A stretch of 64,000 nt of DNA from positions 1 through 64,000 of the forward strand of contig JAHBVF010000020.1 in assembly GCA_019637685.1 (NCBI GenBank), in the 5' to 3' direction. Below, one piece after another: positions 48,636-57,670 of the stretch. The notes below the pieces were generated by a model that saw nothing but the letters and a program-made list of their open reading frames with translations, was not told where the DNA came from and ran no database searches. The stretch's first letter is position 1; each line of letters begins with the position of its first letter. The stretch comes from Caldilineaceae bacterium. GTDB lineage: Bacteria; Chloroflexota; Anaerolineae; Caldilineales; Caldilineaceae. The position numbers were made by a program, and so were the translations under genes.

Positions 48636-49621
48636 TGGAGATGGGCATACCGTTTGAGTATGGAATTGGGCCAGGCAAGAGGTGACATCAGCATCTGCCA
48701 CTTATTTGCATCGTGCCATCTTTGCTGAATTGCACGCCGTTTTTTCAGAAAAAGGGGGAGCTGACGCAGAGCCGCCAGACGGCCTTGCAGAGCCGCTAAA
48801 TTGCGGGTACGGAGGGTGCTACCAATCACGGACATACAATCATAAGCCAGGATAACCGGCAGGTAGAAAAGTAGCCACGGCGCTGGATAATTCTTGATGA
48901 TGAGCCAAATTTTGTTTCGGCCCAAAAGATAGTTTTTGAAGGGGGAGCCGTTGCCCAATGTGGCAGAGTGAATGTGATAGACCCGGGCCTTTGGCTCCAG
49001 AACAGAGCGCCAACCAGCCAGTTGCGCTCGCCAGGCCAAATCGACATCCTCCAGATAGGCGAAAAAGTCCTCGTCGAACCCACCGATTTCGTCCAGCATA
49101 GTACGGGAATAGAGGGCAGCTCCCCCACACGGGCCAAAAATGTCCACTGGTTGGGTTTCGCCAAGCTGATCCAGTTCGCCCCCCCGCCAATCCCAGGCAA
49201 TCCCAGCCCAATCGATGGCGATGCCGGCAGAGTTAATACGCTCTGGGGCATGGGCAAAAAGTAATTTTGACGCCACCATCCCCGTATCATCTGCGGCCAT
49301 CGCGGTTTTGTACAGATATTCAAGCCAAGTCGGTTCTGGGAAAGCGTCGTTATTGAGAAGAGCAATCCATTCGGCTTTGGCCGAAGCGATGCCTTGGTTG
49401 CAGGCAGGGGCAAACCCCACATTGTACTGATTGGGGAGCACCAGATAGGTCAACGAATGTTGCACACATAATTCTTCAAAGAGAGGAATAGAGCGATCGG
49501 TAGAAGCGTTGTCAACAAAAATCAACTCAAATTCGCACAGGGTCTGTCGCTGCAATGCAGCGATCAATTGGGCCAAATGGCGTTCCCCATTGAGATTGAT
49601 CACCACAATACTAACAAGCAC
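48632..49621 (-). CDS. GT2-family glycosyltransferase (rhamnosyltransferase-like)
   Basis: A 329-residue GT-A enzyme. Motifs: VSIVVINLNGERHLAQLIAA, IFVDNASTDRSIPLF, AEWIALLNNDAFPEPTWLEY and the acceptor loop GGFDEDFFAYLEDVDLAWRA, the pattern of WbbL-like rhamnosyltransferases. The C-terminal 80 residues hold an amphipathic membrane-associated segment (PAPWLLFYLPVILAYDCMSV). The start is a GTG at 49621. It is followed by the 813-residue gene with a 4-nt overlap. Confidence 0.87.
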   Translation of the reverse strand: MLVSIVVINLNGERHLAQLIAALQRQTLCEFELIFVDNASTDRSIPLFEELCVQHSLTYLVLPNQYNVGFAPACNQGIASAKAEWIALLNNDAFPEPTWLEYLYKTAMAADDTGMVASKLLFAHAPERINSAGIAIDWAGIAWDWRGGELDQLGETQPVDIFGPCGGAALYSRTMLDEIGGFDEDFFAYLEDVDLAWRAQLAGWRSVLEPKARVYHIHSATLGNGSPFKNYLLGRNKIWLIIKNYPAPWLLFYLPVILAYDCMSVIGSTLRTRNLAALQGRLAALRQLPLFLKKRRAIQQRWHDANKWQMLMSPLAWPNSILKRYAHLQ

Positions 49622-49676
49622 AGCATCTCACGCTTTCCGGCAAAGAGCTTCATCTAAAACAGCCGTCGACAATAGT

Positions 49677-51926
49677 CTAACGCACAACACTGGGCAAGAA
49701 CAGGCCATACTCATCCAGCCTGGTCAAGTTCACAGAAATAGAATTTCTGCCGACAAGTAGTGTATGGGTGATCGTCCTGGACAATTTACGGCTGCTTACT
49801 GCGGTGGATATCAATGTTGTGCCCCCATTGACACCCAGAGCAGTCCCATCCAAGGTTGCTGAACTTCCACTCCAAGCCCAGGCCAGCAAATAAGGTGGGG
49901 CATTGATGCCAAGGGTATTATTCACCAGCGGAATCAGCGCACCTACATCCGGTTTTACCTTTAGGTGGATATTCGGTGATTGAGACTTCGTTGTCATTGG
50001 CAGGCCTGTATTGCGAGGCACAATCAATGTATTAAGCTCGGCAACGGTCTTGCAACATTGAAAAGGAATGCTATCTGTATAGACGATATCCCCAAAAGTA
50101 GTCGAGAATATCTGATTGTTGTTGTAGCGCATCTCATTGACAGGGCCATTCTGCCGGTCATCATCGAAAATGGGTAATCCTATATTGTCACTGATGATAC
50201 AGTTACTGACTGTCCCATCAACTCCCAGCTTGCGGCCATCATCAGGTCCAGAGAACAAGGCGGCGCCAAAAGACTGCCCGACAGTCTCATCAACACCAGG
50301 GCTGATTTCATTGTCCACAAGAAGACAGTTGCTCAAATTCATCGTTGATCCCTGGACAAGGATTCCACCGCCGTATAAACCAGAGGAACTCTTGGCTACC
50401 GTGATACGGTTCAGGTTGGCAAATGTCTGATTAAGCAGAGCCATACCTCCACCGGAAGCATTGGCTGATCCTTTTGCATCAGCCCCATAAACAATCACAT
50501 CCTCCATTGTGATGTGAGCCAAATCGGTCGTTATGCCGCCACCAATTCCAGTTCCAGGGACGCCTGTGTCCTGTACATCTGTATCGTAGATCATACTATT
50601 TGTAATATTAACGATGGCTCGATTTTCGCTTACAGAACCCATTTGCGGAACGCCGCCGAGGCCATATACACGATACCCATCACCGGCAACATAAATACCG
50701 TTTGCTGAGTTTGTTGGTGAATCCGGTGTACCGATGATAAGGGTCTTGTCGATGGTTAAATGTGCAGACGGGCGATTTATAGTGCCACCGCCCGTTGTGC
50801 TGTCATTCCCGTCATTCGATGTGGCAGAAATTGCTCCACCAAATCCTTGCCCAGCCTGTGTGCTTGTTGTACGATTGCCATTAAAGGTGCTTTCGTACAC
50901 TTCAACCGTGGCTCGGTACAGATTTACCCCCGCCCCTATATTCGCCTCATTATTATTAAAGACTGAATTTCTGATGATACCGGTGGCTTGATCTTCAAAG
51001 TGAACACCACCCCCTTCTGTTGGGCTTGTAAAGTTCACGCTAGGATCGCGTTTGGCAACATTTCGGGAGAAGGTTGAGCCGGTAATGTAAACCAGCGCGC
51101 GGGGTGTGGAAACTGGATCAGCCCAAGTGCCGATGGCATACAGGGCCCCTCCCACATAGCCCGCCCGATTGCCAGTAAAAACGGAGTTCGTAATGTAGAC
51201 GGTCGAATTTCCAATGTGAATTGCTCCACCAGCTGCCGTATTTCGATGGTTCGGCAGATCGACACGATTATTGGTGAAGGTGGAAGATGAAATCGAAACT
51301 TTTGCATTCGAGTTGATCCCAATCGCCCCACCTTCATTTTGGGCAGAATTGTTCTCAAATGTGCAATTGGTAAGAGTGACAATGGCATTCTCACCGATGG
51401 CAAGCGCACCACCGCCTGTCGTTGTCTGTCTACCCTGATTATCCACAAAACGGCAGTTAAGAAAATCAACCCTGACCCGATGAATAGTCACACCACCGGC
51501 TACACCCTCCACAGCCGATCTTCCGCCAGAAAAAGTCAGCCCATCAAAGATAATTCGATTGCGGTTTTCCTGGTCAGGGGTGTTTTGGACGCGTAGTATA
51601 TCTTGGCTTCCATTGCCTTTCAGGATCACTTCCTGACCTGACACAGCTCGGATGGTGAAGGACTTGTTCAAATTATTTAAAAAAAGCGGGGCACCGGCCG
51701 ATGTATATTCTCCCCCCTGAATTTCAATGGTGCCACCATCGCTGACCGCCTTTACCGCGTCAGCAATCGTCGCAACATCGCCTGGTACACGGATTAGATC
51801 CCGCGCCACATTACCATTCAATAACAGGTTGGCGCTGGCATCTCCCTGGCCTATGACAAGTGCGGCACAAAAAGTCAGAAGGATCGATATAACGAGCGGG
51901 AGGGGACGCTTCCACAAAATGGACAC
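49677..51926 (-). CDS. Secreted right-handed beta-helix protein
   Basis: A 749-residue exported protein. Signal peptide at about 1-32 (VISILLTFCAALVIGQGDASA). The rest is a series of short strand-turn repeats rich in Asn, Gly, Ser and Thr, for example AIVTLTNCTFENNSAQNEGG, KVSISSSTFTNNRVDLP, TVYITNSVFTGNRAGYVGGA and TVEVYESTFNGNRTT, the pattern of pectate-lyase-like parallel beta-helices (CSLREA/NosD-like group). No catalytic residues can be assigned. The C-terminus ends EYGLFLPSVVR. GTG start with GGAG upstream. It may act on, or adhere to, the surface glycan made by its neighbours. Confidence 0.8.
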   Translation of the reverse strand: MSILWKRPLPLVISILLTFCAALVIGQGDASANLLLNGNVARDLIRVPGDVATIADAVKAVSDGGTIEIQGGEYTSAGAPLFLNNLNKSFTIRAVSGQEVILKGNGSQDILRVQNTPDQENRNRIIFDGLTFSGGRSAVEGVAGGVTIHRVRVDFLNCRFVDNQGRQTTTGGGALAIGENAIVTLTNCTFENNSAQNEGGAIGINSNAKVSISSSTFTNNRVDLPNHRNTAAGGAIHIGNSTVYITNSVFTGNRAGYVGGALYAIGTWADPVSTPRALVYITGSTFSRNVAKRDPSVNFTSPTEGGGVHFEDQATGIIRNSVFNNNEANIGAGVNLYRATVEVYESTFNGNRTTSTQAGQGFGGAISATSNDGNDSTTGGGTINRPSAHLTIDKTLIIGTPDSPTNSANGIYVAGDGYRVYGLGGVPQMGSVSENRAIVNITNSMIYDTDVQDTGVPGTGIGGGITTDLAHITMEDVIVYGADAKGSANASGGGMALLNQTFANLNRITVAKSSSGLYGGGILVQGSTMNLSNCLLVDNEISPGVDETVGQSFGAALFSGPDDGRKLGVDGTVSNCIISDNIGLPIFDDDRQNGPVNEMRYNNNQIFSTTFGDIVYTDSIPFQCCKTVAELNTLIVPRNTGLPMTTKSQSPNIHLKVKPDVGALIPLVNNTLGINAPPYLLAWAWSGSSATLDGTALGVNGGTTLISTAVSSRKLSRTITHTLLVGRNSISVNLTRLDEYGLFLPSVVR

Positions 51927-52072
51927 AATATCTTCTCCATGGCTGCATAGAAATAGGTCAGGCTCGGCTGCTAAATCCAGCCATTCTTGTAAATGATTTT
52001 TGAAGCAAGCTGTTTGTAGTATATCAGACTATCGTTACAAAAGTACGACACTTAAGAAAACAATCGCAGGGA

Positions 52073-53152
52073 TTAGAGCGGATCAAAACCCGCTGGCAGT
52101 TCGATCCCTGTCATATGTGCTTCTCGCACAAATCTTTTCAGCGCTGGCAACAGTCGCCCCAAAGCATACCCCGCCAGCAGGCGTTGTTTTACAAAGGACT
52201 GTGCAAAAATAGACTCCAGTGCCCCTTTATAATAGAAATAGTCTAACACCGATAGATACAAAACGTCTAGGAGTTGGTTTGGACTCCATTCGTACTGGCA
52301 AGCGAGATGGAGCGCCTGTGATTCCAATCGATCTAGCACCGTAGGCGACCAACTAGCGTTGAGAATACGTGAAAATGCCAAACCGATATGCCAATGCAAA
52401 CCAGGCAGAATATCTTTTTTTACGCCCGGATGTTTTTTTTCAAATATCCAAGCAATACGGCCACACCTTTGTTGGCGTGTAGAGAAGCTCAATATAGAGT
52501 GGTAATGATAATGTCTTCCAACTATACTGGCGTCATAAATGATGCGTCCGCCATGCTTTTTCAGGCGATAGGCAAGTTCCGGGTCTTCATAAGCATAGAC
52601 AAACGTGTCATCGAACCAGTGATCAAGTGCATCGAACATCTGACGTGCAATGGATATGTTAGCAGTATAAAAATGTCGGTAATCGTATTCTTGGCCGTCC
52701 TGCAAATAATAATAGCTGAACTGTTGCGCGCCTGGTCCATCGATATGCTTCATCAGTGTATTTTGTGGCAGATCCTCGGCCCAACACACTCGGCCCAGAA
52801 TGGCGACTGCTGGGTCCGGATGATTGCGATGGGCACGTAGATGGCCTTCGATCAAGTCAGGGTCCGGCACAATGTCATCCCCTACAAAAATCAGCAAAGG
52901 CGACGACGCATGCTTCAAGCCCACATTGCGAGCGACGCTAGGTCCACTGTTTTGTGCAAGCTGCAAGGGGATTAGCTGAAAGCGTTTGGGCTGATAGCTA
53001 TGCAGAATTTCAAAGGTCGCGTCCTGGGAACCGTCATCGATAGCGATGATCTCAAAAGGTTCGTCTGTGTCCTGGCGTTCATATGCCTGCAATGTTTGCA
53101 GAAGATCATAGGAACGATTATAGCAGGGCATAATGACGGTAACGGTTGGCAT
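52073..53152 (-). CDS. GT2-family glycosyltransferase
   Basis: A 359-residue GT-A enzyme: TVTVIMPCYNRSYDLLQTLQ, IIAIDDGSQDATFEILHSYQ, ASSPLLIFVGDDIVPDPDLI and the acceptor region DDTFVYAYEDPELAYRLKKH. The C-terminal 100 residues are helical. Downstream of the next gene by 27 nt; the 146-nt gap to the beta-helix gene holds nothing I recognise. Confidence 0.87.
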   Translation of the reverse strand: MPTVTVIMPCYNRSYDLLQTLQAYERQDTDEPFEIIAIDDGSQDATFEILHSYQPKRFQLIPLQLAQNSGPSVARNVGLKHASSPLLIFVGDDIVPDPDLIEGHLRAHRNHPDPAVAILGRVCWAEDLPQNTLMKHIDGPGAQQFSYYYLQDGQEYDYRHFYTANISIARQMFDALDHWFDDTFVYAYEDPELAYRLKKHGGRIIYDASIVGRHYHYHSILSFSTRQQRCGRIAWIFEKKHPGVKKDILPGLHWHIGLAFSRILNASWSPTVLDRLESQALHLACQYEWSPNQLLDVLYLSVLDYFYYKGALESIFAQSFVKQRLLAGYALGRLLPALKRFVREAHMTGIELPAGFDPL

Positions 53153-53179
53153 TTTTCTCTCTAGCTAATGCGATGAGAC

Positions 53180-54223
53180 CTATGCCCGGTTGAGTAGCGC
53201 AGAAGCCAGTCGCCGCAAATGGGACAGTAGTCGAGCAGGAGCCGAACTATCAGTCCGTGGCAGGTCGGCTACAGTCTTTTCACTCATGTTTCGCCGGATC
53301 TGCTCCAAATAGAGTTGCCGTCGAGCACTCTCCATTCCCAACAACTCCAAAGCATCAACCGGATTTTCGGCCAATTTCTCCAACAGCATTACAGTCAAAA
53401 CTCGCTCATTACCGTAGGTGTAAATGGAATGGAGCAATTGGGAAACACGCCGTTCCGGGCGCTCTTTGTCATACCATCGGCTGTCGGCTCTATGTTTGGG
53501 CAAGTGGACGGCCAGACACCAGCAAATCTCGAAAACCATCGCCGCCCGGTTTTCATGGATCGTATTATTGCCATGAATCCGGTATTGGAGAAGCGGTTCT
53601 GGGATGATCTCGATGTCTGCGACAGACGCCATACGCAGGGCAAAGTCCCAATCATGGGTATAGCGCAGTGGCAAGAAAGCACCAATGGCTTCATACCAGC
53701 TACGGCGAAAGAGGAAATTGCTTGTGGTTGCCAGATAGTTTTCGGTCAGCAGCGCCGCCCGGTTGTCCACACCGCTACGAAAACTTTCCGCCACAAGAGG
53801 CAACGGCCACGGCTCCAGATTGGCATAGCCGCGCTTGACGCCCACCGCCTTGCCCTGGCCATCAATGACTTCGATATAGGACGACAACAGACCGATGGCA
53901 GCGTTGCCATCCAAAATGGGAAGCATGCGCTCCAAGCGCCTGGGGGCGTACACATCGTCCGAGTTCAAGATCGTGAGATAATGCCCCTGCGCTTCAGCCA
54001 ATCCCCGATTGATGGCAGCGTGTGCACCCTGGTTTTCCTGTGCTATCACCCGTAATCGGTTATCTGTGATAGCGGCCAAACGCGCTAATGAGTTATCCTG
54101 GGAGCCGTCATCGATAACAATTAGTTCGAGATCTCTGTAAGTTTGATCCAGAACACTACGCACAGCTTTTTCGATAAATCGGCCATGATTGTAGGAGGGG
54201 ATGACAACAGAGACTTTGGGCAT
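53180..54223 (-). CDS. GT2-family glycosyltransferase
   Basis: A 347-residue GT-A enzyme with PKVSVVIPSYNHGRFIEKAV, LIVIDDGSQDNSLARLAAI, the DxD-like segment YLTILNSDDVYAPRRLERML and an LPLRYTHDWDFALRMASVAD acceptor motif. This variant is common among O-antigen and capsule transferases. The tail after about residue 290 is variable. 10 nt after the 1142-residue gene. Confidence 0.87.
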   Translation of the reverse strand: MPKVSVVIPSYNHGRFIEKAVRSVLDQTYRDLELIVIDDGSQDNSLARLAAITDNRLRVIAQENQGAHAAINRGLAEAQGHYLTILNSDDVYAPRRLERMLPILDGNAAIGLLSSYIEVIDGQGKAVGVKRGYANLEPWPLPLVAESFRSGVDNRAALLTENYLATTSNFLFRRSWYEAIGAFLPLRYTHDWDFALRMASVADIEIIPEPLLQYRIHGNNTIHENRAAMVFEICWCLAVHLPKHRADSRWYDKERPERRVSQLLHSIYTYGNERVLTVMLLEKLAENPVDALELLGMESARRQLYLEQIRRNMSEKTVADLPRTDSSAPARLLSHLRRLASALLNRA

Positions 54224-54233
54224 AAAGATGCTT

Positions 54234-57200
54234 TTAGCCTTCCGTGCGCGACAACAATGCTGCCCGGTATTTTTCAGCCATCTGCTCAGGCAAAATCCCG
54301 AACTTCAGGCTTAGATCGTTGATTGTGCGGACGCGCACATCGGCTGGAGAGGGTGGGGACGCAAGCATGGAAAGCACACCATCGCGCAGTTGGGCGACAT
54401 TCCCAACCGAATCTACCACAACACCGCCCCCGGTAATCTCAATGACTTCCCGATTATTGCCCACATTTGTAACGACGACAGGAATCCCCATCGCCTGTGC
54501 TTCTAAAATAACCAATGGCATCCCCTCGTATTCTGAGGGTAGCACATAAACATCAGTAACAGCGAAAACCTCGCTGCTGGGTTTGTGGAAGGGCAGGCGG
54601 ATGATATTTTGCAGACCAGTACGTGCGATCTCCCCATCAACTGCTTCTTGTAATGGTCCGTTGCCTACCATTAAGAAGGAAATGCTCTCATCGCTGGCAC
54701 AACGGCGAGCCAACTCGACAATATCCATTGGCCGTTTCTGCTGGTGCAGGCGCGCCATAAAGGTGACCACCCGGTTGCCGGGTGGAATACCAAAACGTTC
54801 GCGCAGAGATTCAATTTCGCCAATTGAATAGCGGTCCGGGGAAAATGTATCCACATCAACGCAGTGTTCTATTAGATGAACCTGTTCTTGTGCCGCCCCA
54901 CGGCGGAGGTATTCGTCACAGATGTGTTGGTTCGTGCCGATATGGACATCGATGGCCTTCATCGTAGCTGGGTTGTACCGATTGATCCAGCCCGCTTTGT
55001 CATCGTAGACCTGACCCGCCACACGCAGACCCGGATAGTTCTCCTTCAACGCATGAATCGCATCGTAGATCCAATTCGTGCCGTTGGCGATGTAGAGTGT
55101 TTCAGGTTGAAACCGCTGGATCAAGTAACTGATCCAGGAATACAGGAGAGGGTAAATGAGGAAATCATCGGTTGTATAGACATAGGGCGTATAGCGCCGA
55201 AACTGATCCGCCGATGTTCCCACACCGTGGGTGTGTGGCTCCAGAGCCACAATCACAAGACGAACATCCTTCTGCAGTTGCTCTGCCATATATAGGTGAA
55301 CTTGTTCCGCGCCACCTACAGCAAGGACAGGCATGATCATCAGCACTGTTGGCTTGTCTGTGGCGAAAGGGTCCATAGACAGAACGGAATCGACCGGATA
55401 GAGAAGATGGGTGGGAAGCGCCCCGTCTACACTGGAACAGTTGGCAGGAACAGAATAAAAATAGCGGCCCATTTGTCGCAAACGCGGTTGTACCAAATCG
55501 ATCAAAACGGGTTCCTGTACAATGTAAGTGACATCGCTCGTGTGGACCAGTAACTTTCCCACGCAGGTGGCTGATTGTATCCCATTTGTGGCTGCCAGCC
55601 ATGTAGTCAGATCGACACGTCCAGTTGTATCAAAGCAGCTCCGGTGCACAAAAGAAGGGCCGAATGGCGATTGTACCCTGGCCGGTATCCGCTGCATACG
55701 GATCAGTGCTTCCATCAACAGAGGATTGTCTTTCACATTGAGAGTAAATGCCAGATTTTCGCTCAACAACGCAACCAGGTTTTCTTCAACCAACGTCGCC
55801 CGCTCCTGGGCCAATTCAGGTGAGGCCAGGCAAACATAGGTTCCTCGGGTTTTTTCGATTAACTCTGCTAAATTCTCGCAGGGCCACAGTTGCTTCGGCT
55901 CACCGAGAATCCACCCCAGCCTGTTTTGAGTATCCCAAACTACACATTCGGTTGGCATAGACTGCACACTCTGCCACTCTTGTAATGCGGCAACAATCAT
56001 ATCCAGCTCTGCCAATTGGTCTAGCATAATTACGACGCTGACCGTTGGGTCTACATTCAGTTCATCATCGCGAATCTCGATGGCAAAACTATGGCCGTGG
56101 CTGTCCTGATGATGACCGCGCAGAACGCCATCGGCCCGCACTTGGGTGGCCGGCTTGCGCAGAAAGCCCCGAACCCCCTCGTTGCGCAATGCATGAAAGC
56201 GGGAAAATGCCGATTGCAGGGCCTGCTCCCGGCGGCTGCCACCAGGCAGGAGTCGGTAGCGCAGGGGTGTCACTGTTTGCAGCAGTTGCCAGCCCAATGA
56301 CCCGTGTACAATCGATAGCTGATGTTGCAGAGAGTCGAGGGATTGACGTTGTTCGTGGGCCAATCGATAAAGATCCGCATTTTCATCTTGGGATCGCTCC
56401 AAGCGTTCCTCAAGCTCGGTCATACAATGCTGCAAGTGTGCCACTTCCAGCGCTGTGCGCTCTTCAAACACCGCCTTCTCAGCCATCTGTTGTTGACTTT
56501 TACTTTCCGCCAGCTTGAGCGCATCCAGTATCTCATCGTGCCAGGCAACCATCGTTGACAGATGCACTTGGAAGTTCTTTTGTTTTCCAACGACAACCTG
56601 TGCCATCACCTCAGCATAAATCTTCGGCCATTGGGACACGTGAGCATTGAGAAGCCATTGGTTTGCCACGCTTTCTTTGGCAGCTTTGCCCATAGCCAAA
56701 CGCAATTCTGGTTCAACAATCAGGCGGAGGAGGGATTCACGCCATTCCGACAGATCTGCTGCCAGAAAACCAGTTTCGCCATGGCTCACCAATTCTTGAT
56801 AGGGTTCCAGCCGGGAATAAACACCTGGTATACCCAGCGCACTATATTCCAGAAATTTCAAACCACTTTTGCAGCGATTGAAGAGCGTGTCAGCAAGAGG
56901 AGCAATGAAAATATCACATTTCTGTGTTCTAAAATATTTCACGAAATCTGCATAATTCTCAATCGCCACCGATTCCCAAATGACGTCCTCCCGCGCCAAA
57001 AGGTTTGGCGAAGGAGGAAGACCCCAAAACCAGAGTTGAACCTGTCCGGAAAATTCGTCCAGTATATCGAGAAGCACCGTTTCTATCATTTCTACATCCG
57101 CGCCATGTGCGTGCCCGCCGCAATAACCAATACGCAAAGGCGGGGATGGAGTCAGATTGGGCTGGGAATTCTCAAGAACCGGTTGCCAGATATCGTCAGG

Positions 57201-57662
57201 AAGAAAGTTCGGAAGAACCTGCACTTTGGATGCAAACGCGCCGATAGCCGAAGCCAGGGTAGCTGTGCTACAGGTGACCAGATCGGCATCGGTCAATGCC
57301 AACGCGATGTGTGGACGGCAATCGCGGTATCGCTTGTAATCTGGATGGGAGTCAGGCAGAGCGATAAGAAGATCGTCCAGATCGTATATAACTGGCTTGT
57401 TGTGTCGGCGCGCCTGCTGGATCAACCGTTGATAGGCCGAAGAGTTCGTCGGCCAATCTCGCTGAATCAGAATAACATCTGCATCCTGAACCCTGTCCCA
57501 TTCGATGGATGCGTCTGGTTGACCTGGGACTGCACCGTATAAGACGGTCCATCCAGCTGCGCGCAAGGGAGAGACTGTTCGAATCGTTGTGCAAACGTGA
57601 CCGGGGGTATCGCCAGAGAAGAGGAGAGCGGTTGGCTTGGGCAGAGGCGGTGTAGCAGACAT
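54234..57662 (-). CDS. Multidomain glycosyltransferase (GT4-like, coiled coil, GT2-like, GT4)
   Basis: A 1142-residue protein with four visible parts. Residues 1-360: a GT4-like domain (VIYDLDDLLIALPDSHPDYK, LRIGYCGGHAHGADVEMIET) similar to the 347-residue enzyme at 41.4 kb. About 375-470: coiled coil (ERTALEVAHLQHCMTELEER). About 470-530: GSLGWQLLQTVTPLRYRLLP then GGSRREQALQ. About 550-640: a short GT2-like strand-helix unit (VSVVIMLDQLAELDMIVAAL) without a clear DxD. About 785-1130: a full GT4 domain (VLMIMPVLAVGGAEQVHLYM, YVLPSEYEGMPLVILEAQAM). It may add two or more sugars; the degenerate middle could be structural. Confidence 0.82.
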   Translation of the reverse strand: MSATPPLPKPTALLFSGDTPGHVCTTIRTVSPLRAAGWTVLYGAVPGQPDASIEWDRVQDADVILIQRDWPTNSSAYQRLIQQARRHNKPVIYDLDDLLIALPDSHPDYKRYRDCRPHIALALTDADLVTCSTATLASAIGAFASKVQVLPNFLPDDIWQPVLENSQPNLTPSPPLRIGYCGGHAHGADVEMIETVLLDILDEFSGQVQLWFWGLPPSPNLLAREDVIWESVAIENYADFVKYFRTQKCDIFIAPLADTLFNRCKSGLKFLEYSALGIPGVYSRLEPYQELVSHGETGFLAADLSEWRESLLRLIVEPELRLAMGKAAKESVANQWLLNAHVSQWPKIYAEVMAQVVVGKQKNFQVHLSTMVAWHDEILDALKLAESKSQQQMAEKAVFEERTALEVAHLQHCMTELEERLERSQDENADLYRLAHEQRQSLDSLQHQLSIVHGSLGWQLLQTVTPLRYRLLPGGSRREQALQSAFSRFHALRNEGVRGFLRKPATQVRADGVLRGHHQDSHGHSFAIEIRDDELNVDPTVSVVIMLDQLAELDMIVAALQEWQSVQSMPTECVVWDTQNRLGWILGEPKQLWPCENLAELIEKTRGTYVCLASPELAQERATLVEENLVALLSENLAFTLNVKDNPLLMEALIRMQRIPARVQSPFGPSFVHRSCFDTTGRVDLTTWLAATNGIQSATCVGKLLVHTSDVTYIVQEPVLIDLVQPRLRQMGRYFYSVPANCSSVDGALPTHLLYPVDSVLSMDPFATDKPTVLMIMPVLAVGGAEQVHLYMAEQLQKDVRLVIVALEPHTHGVGTSADQFRRYTPYVYTTDDFLIYPLLYSWISYLIQRFQPETLYIANGTNWIYDAIHALKENYPGLRVAGQVYDDKAGWINRYNPATMKAIDVHIGTNQHICDEYLRRGAAQEQVHLIEHCVDVDTFSPDRYSIGEIESLRERFGIPPGNRVVTFMARLHQQKRPMDIVELARRCASDESISFLMVGNGPLQEAVDGEIARTGLQNIIRLPFHKPSSEVFAVTDVYVLPSEYEGMPLVILEAQAMGIPVVVTNVGNNREVIEITGGGVVVDSVGNVAQLRDGVLSMLASPPSPADVRVRTINDLSLKFGILPEQMAEKYRAALLSRTEG

Positions 57663-57670
57663 AAAAAGAC

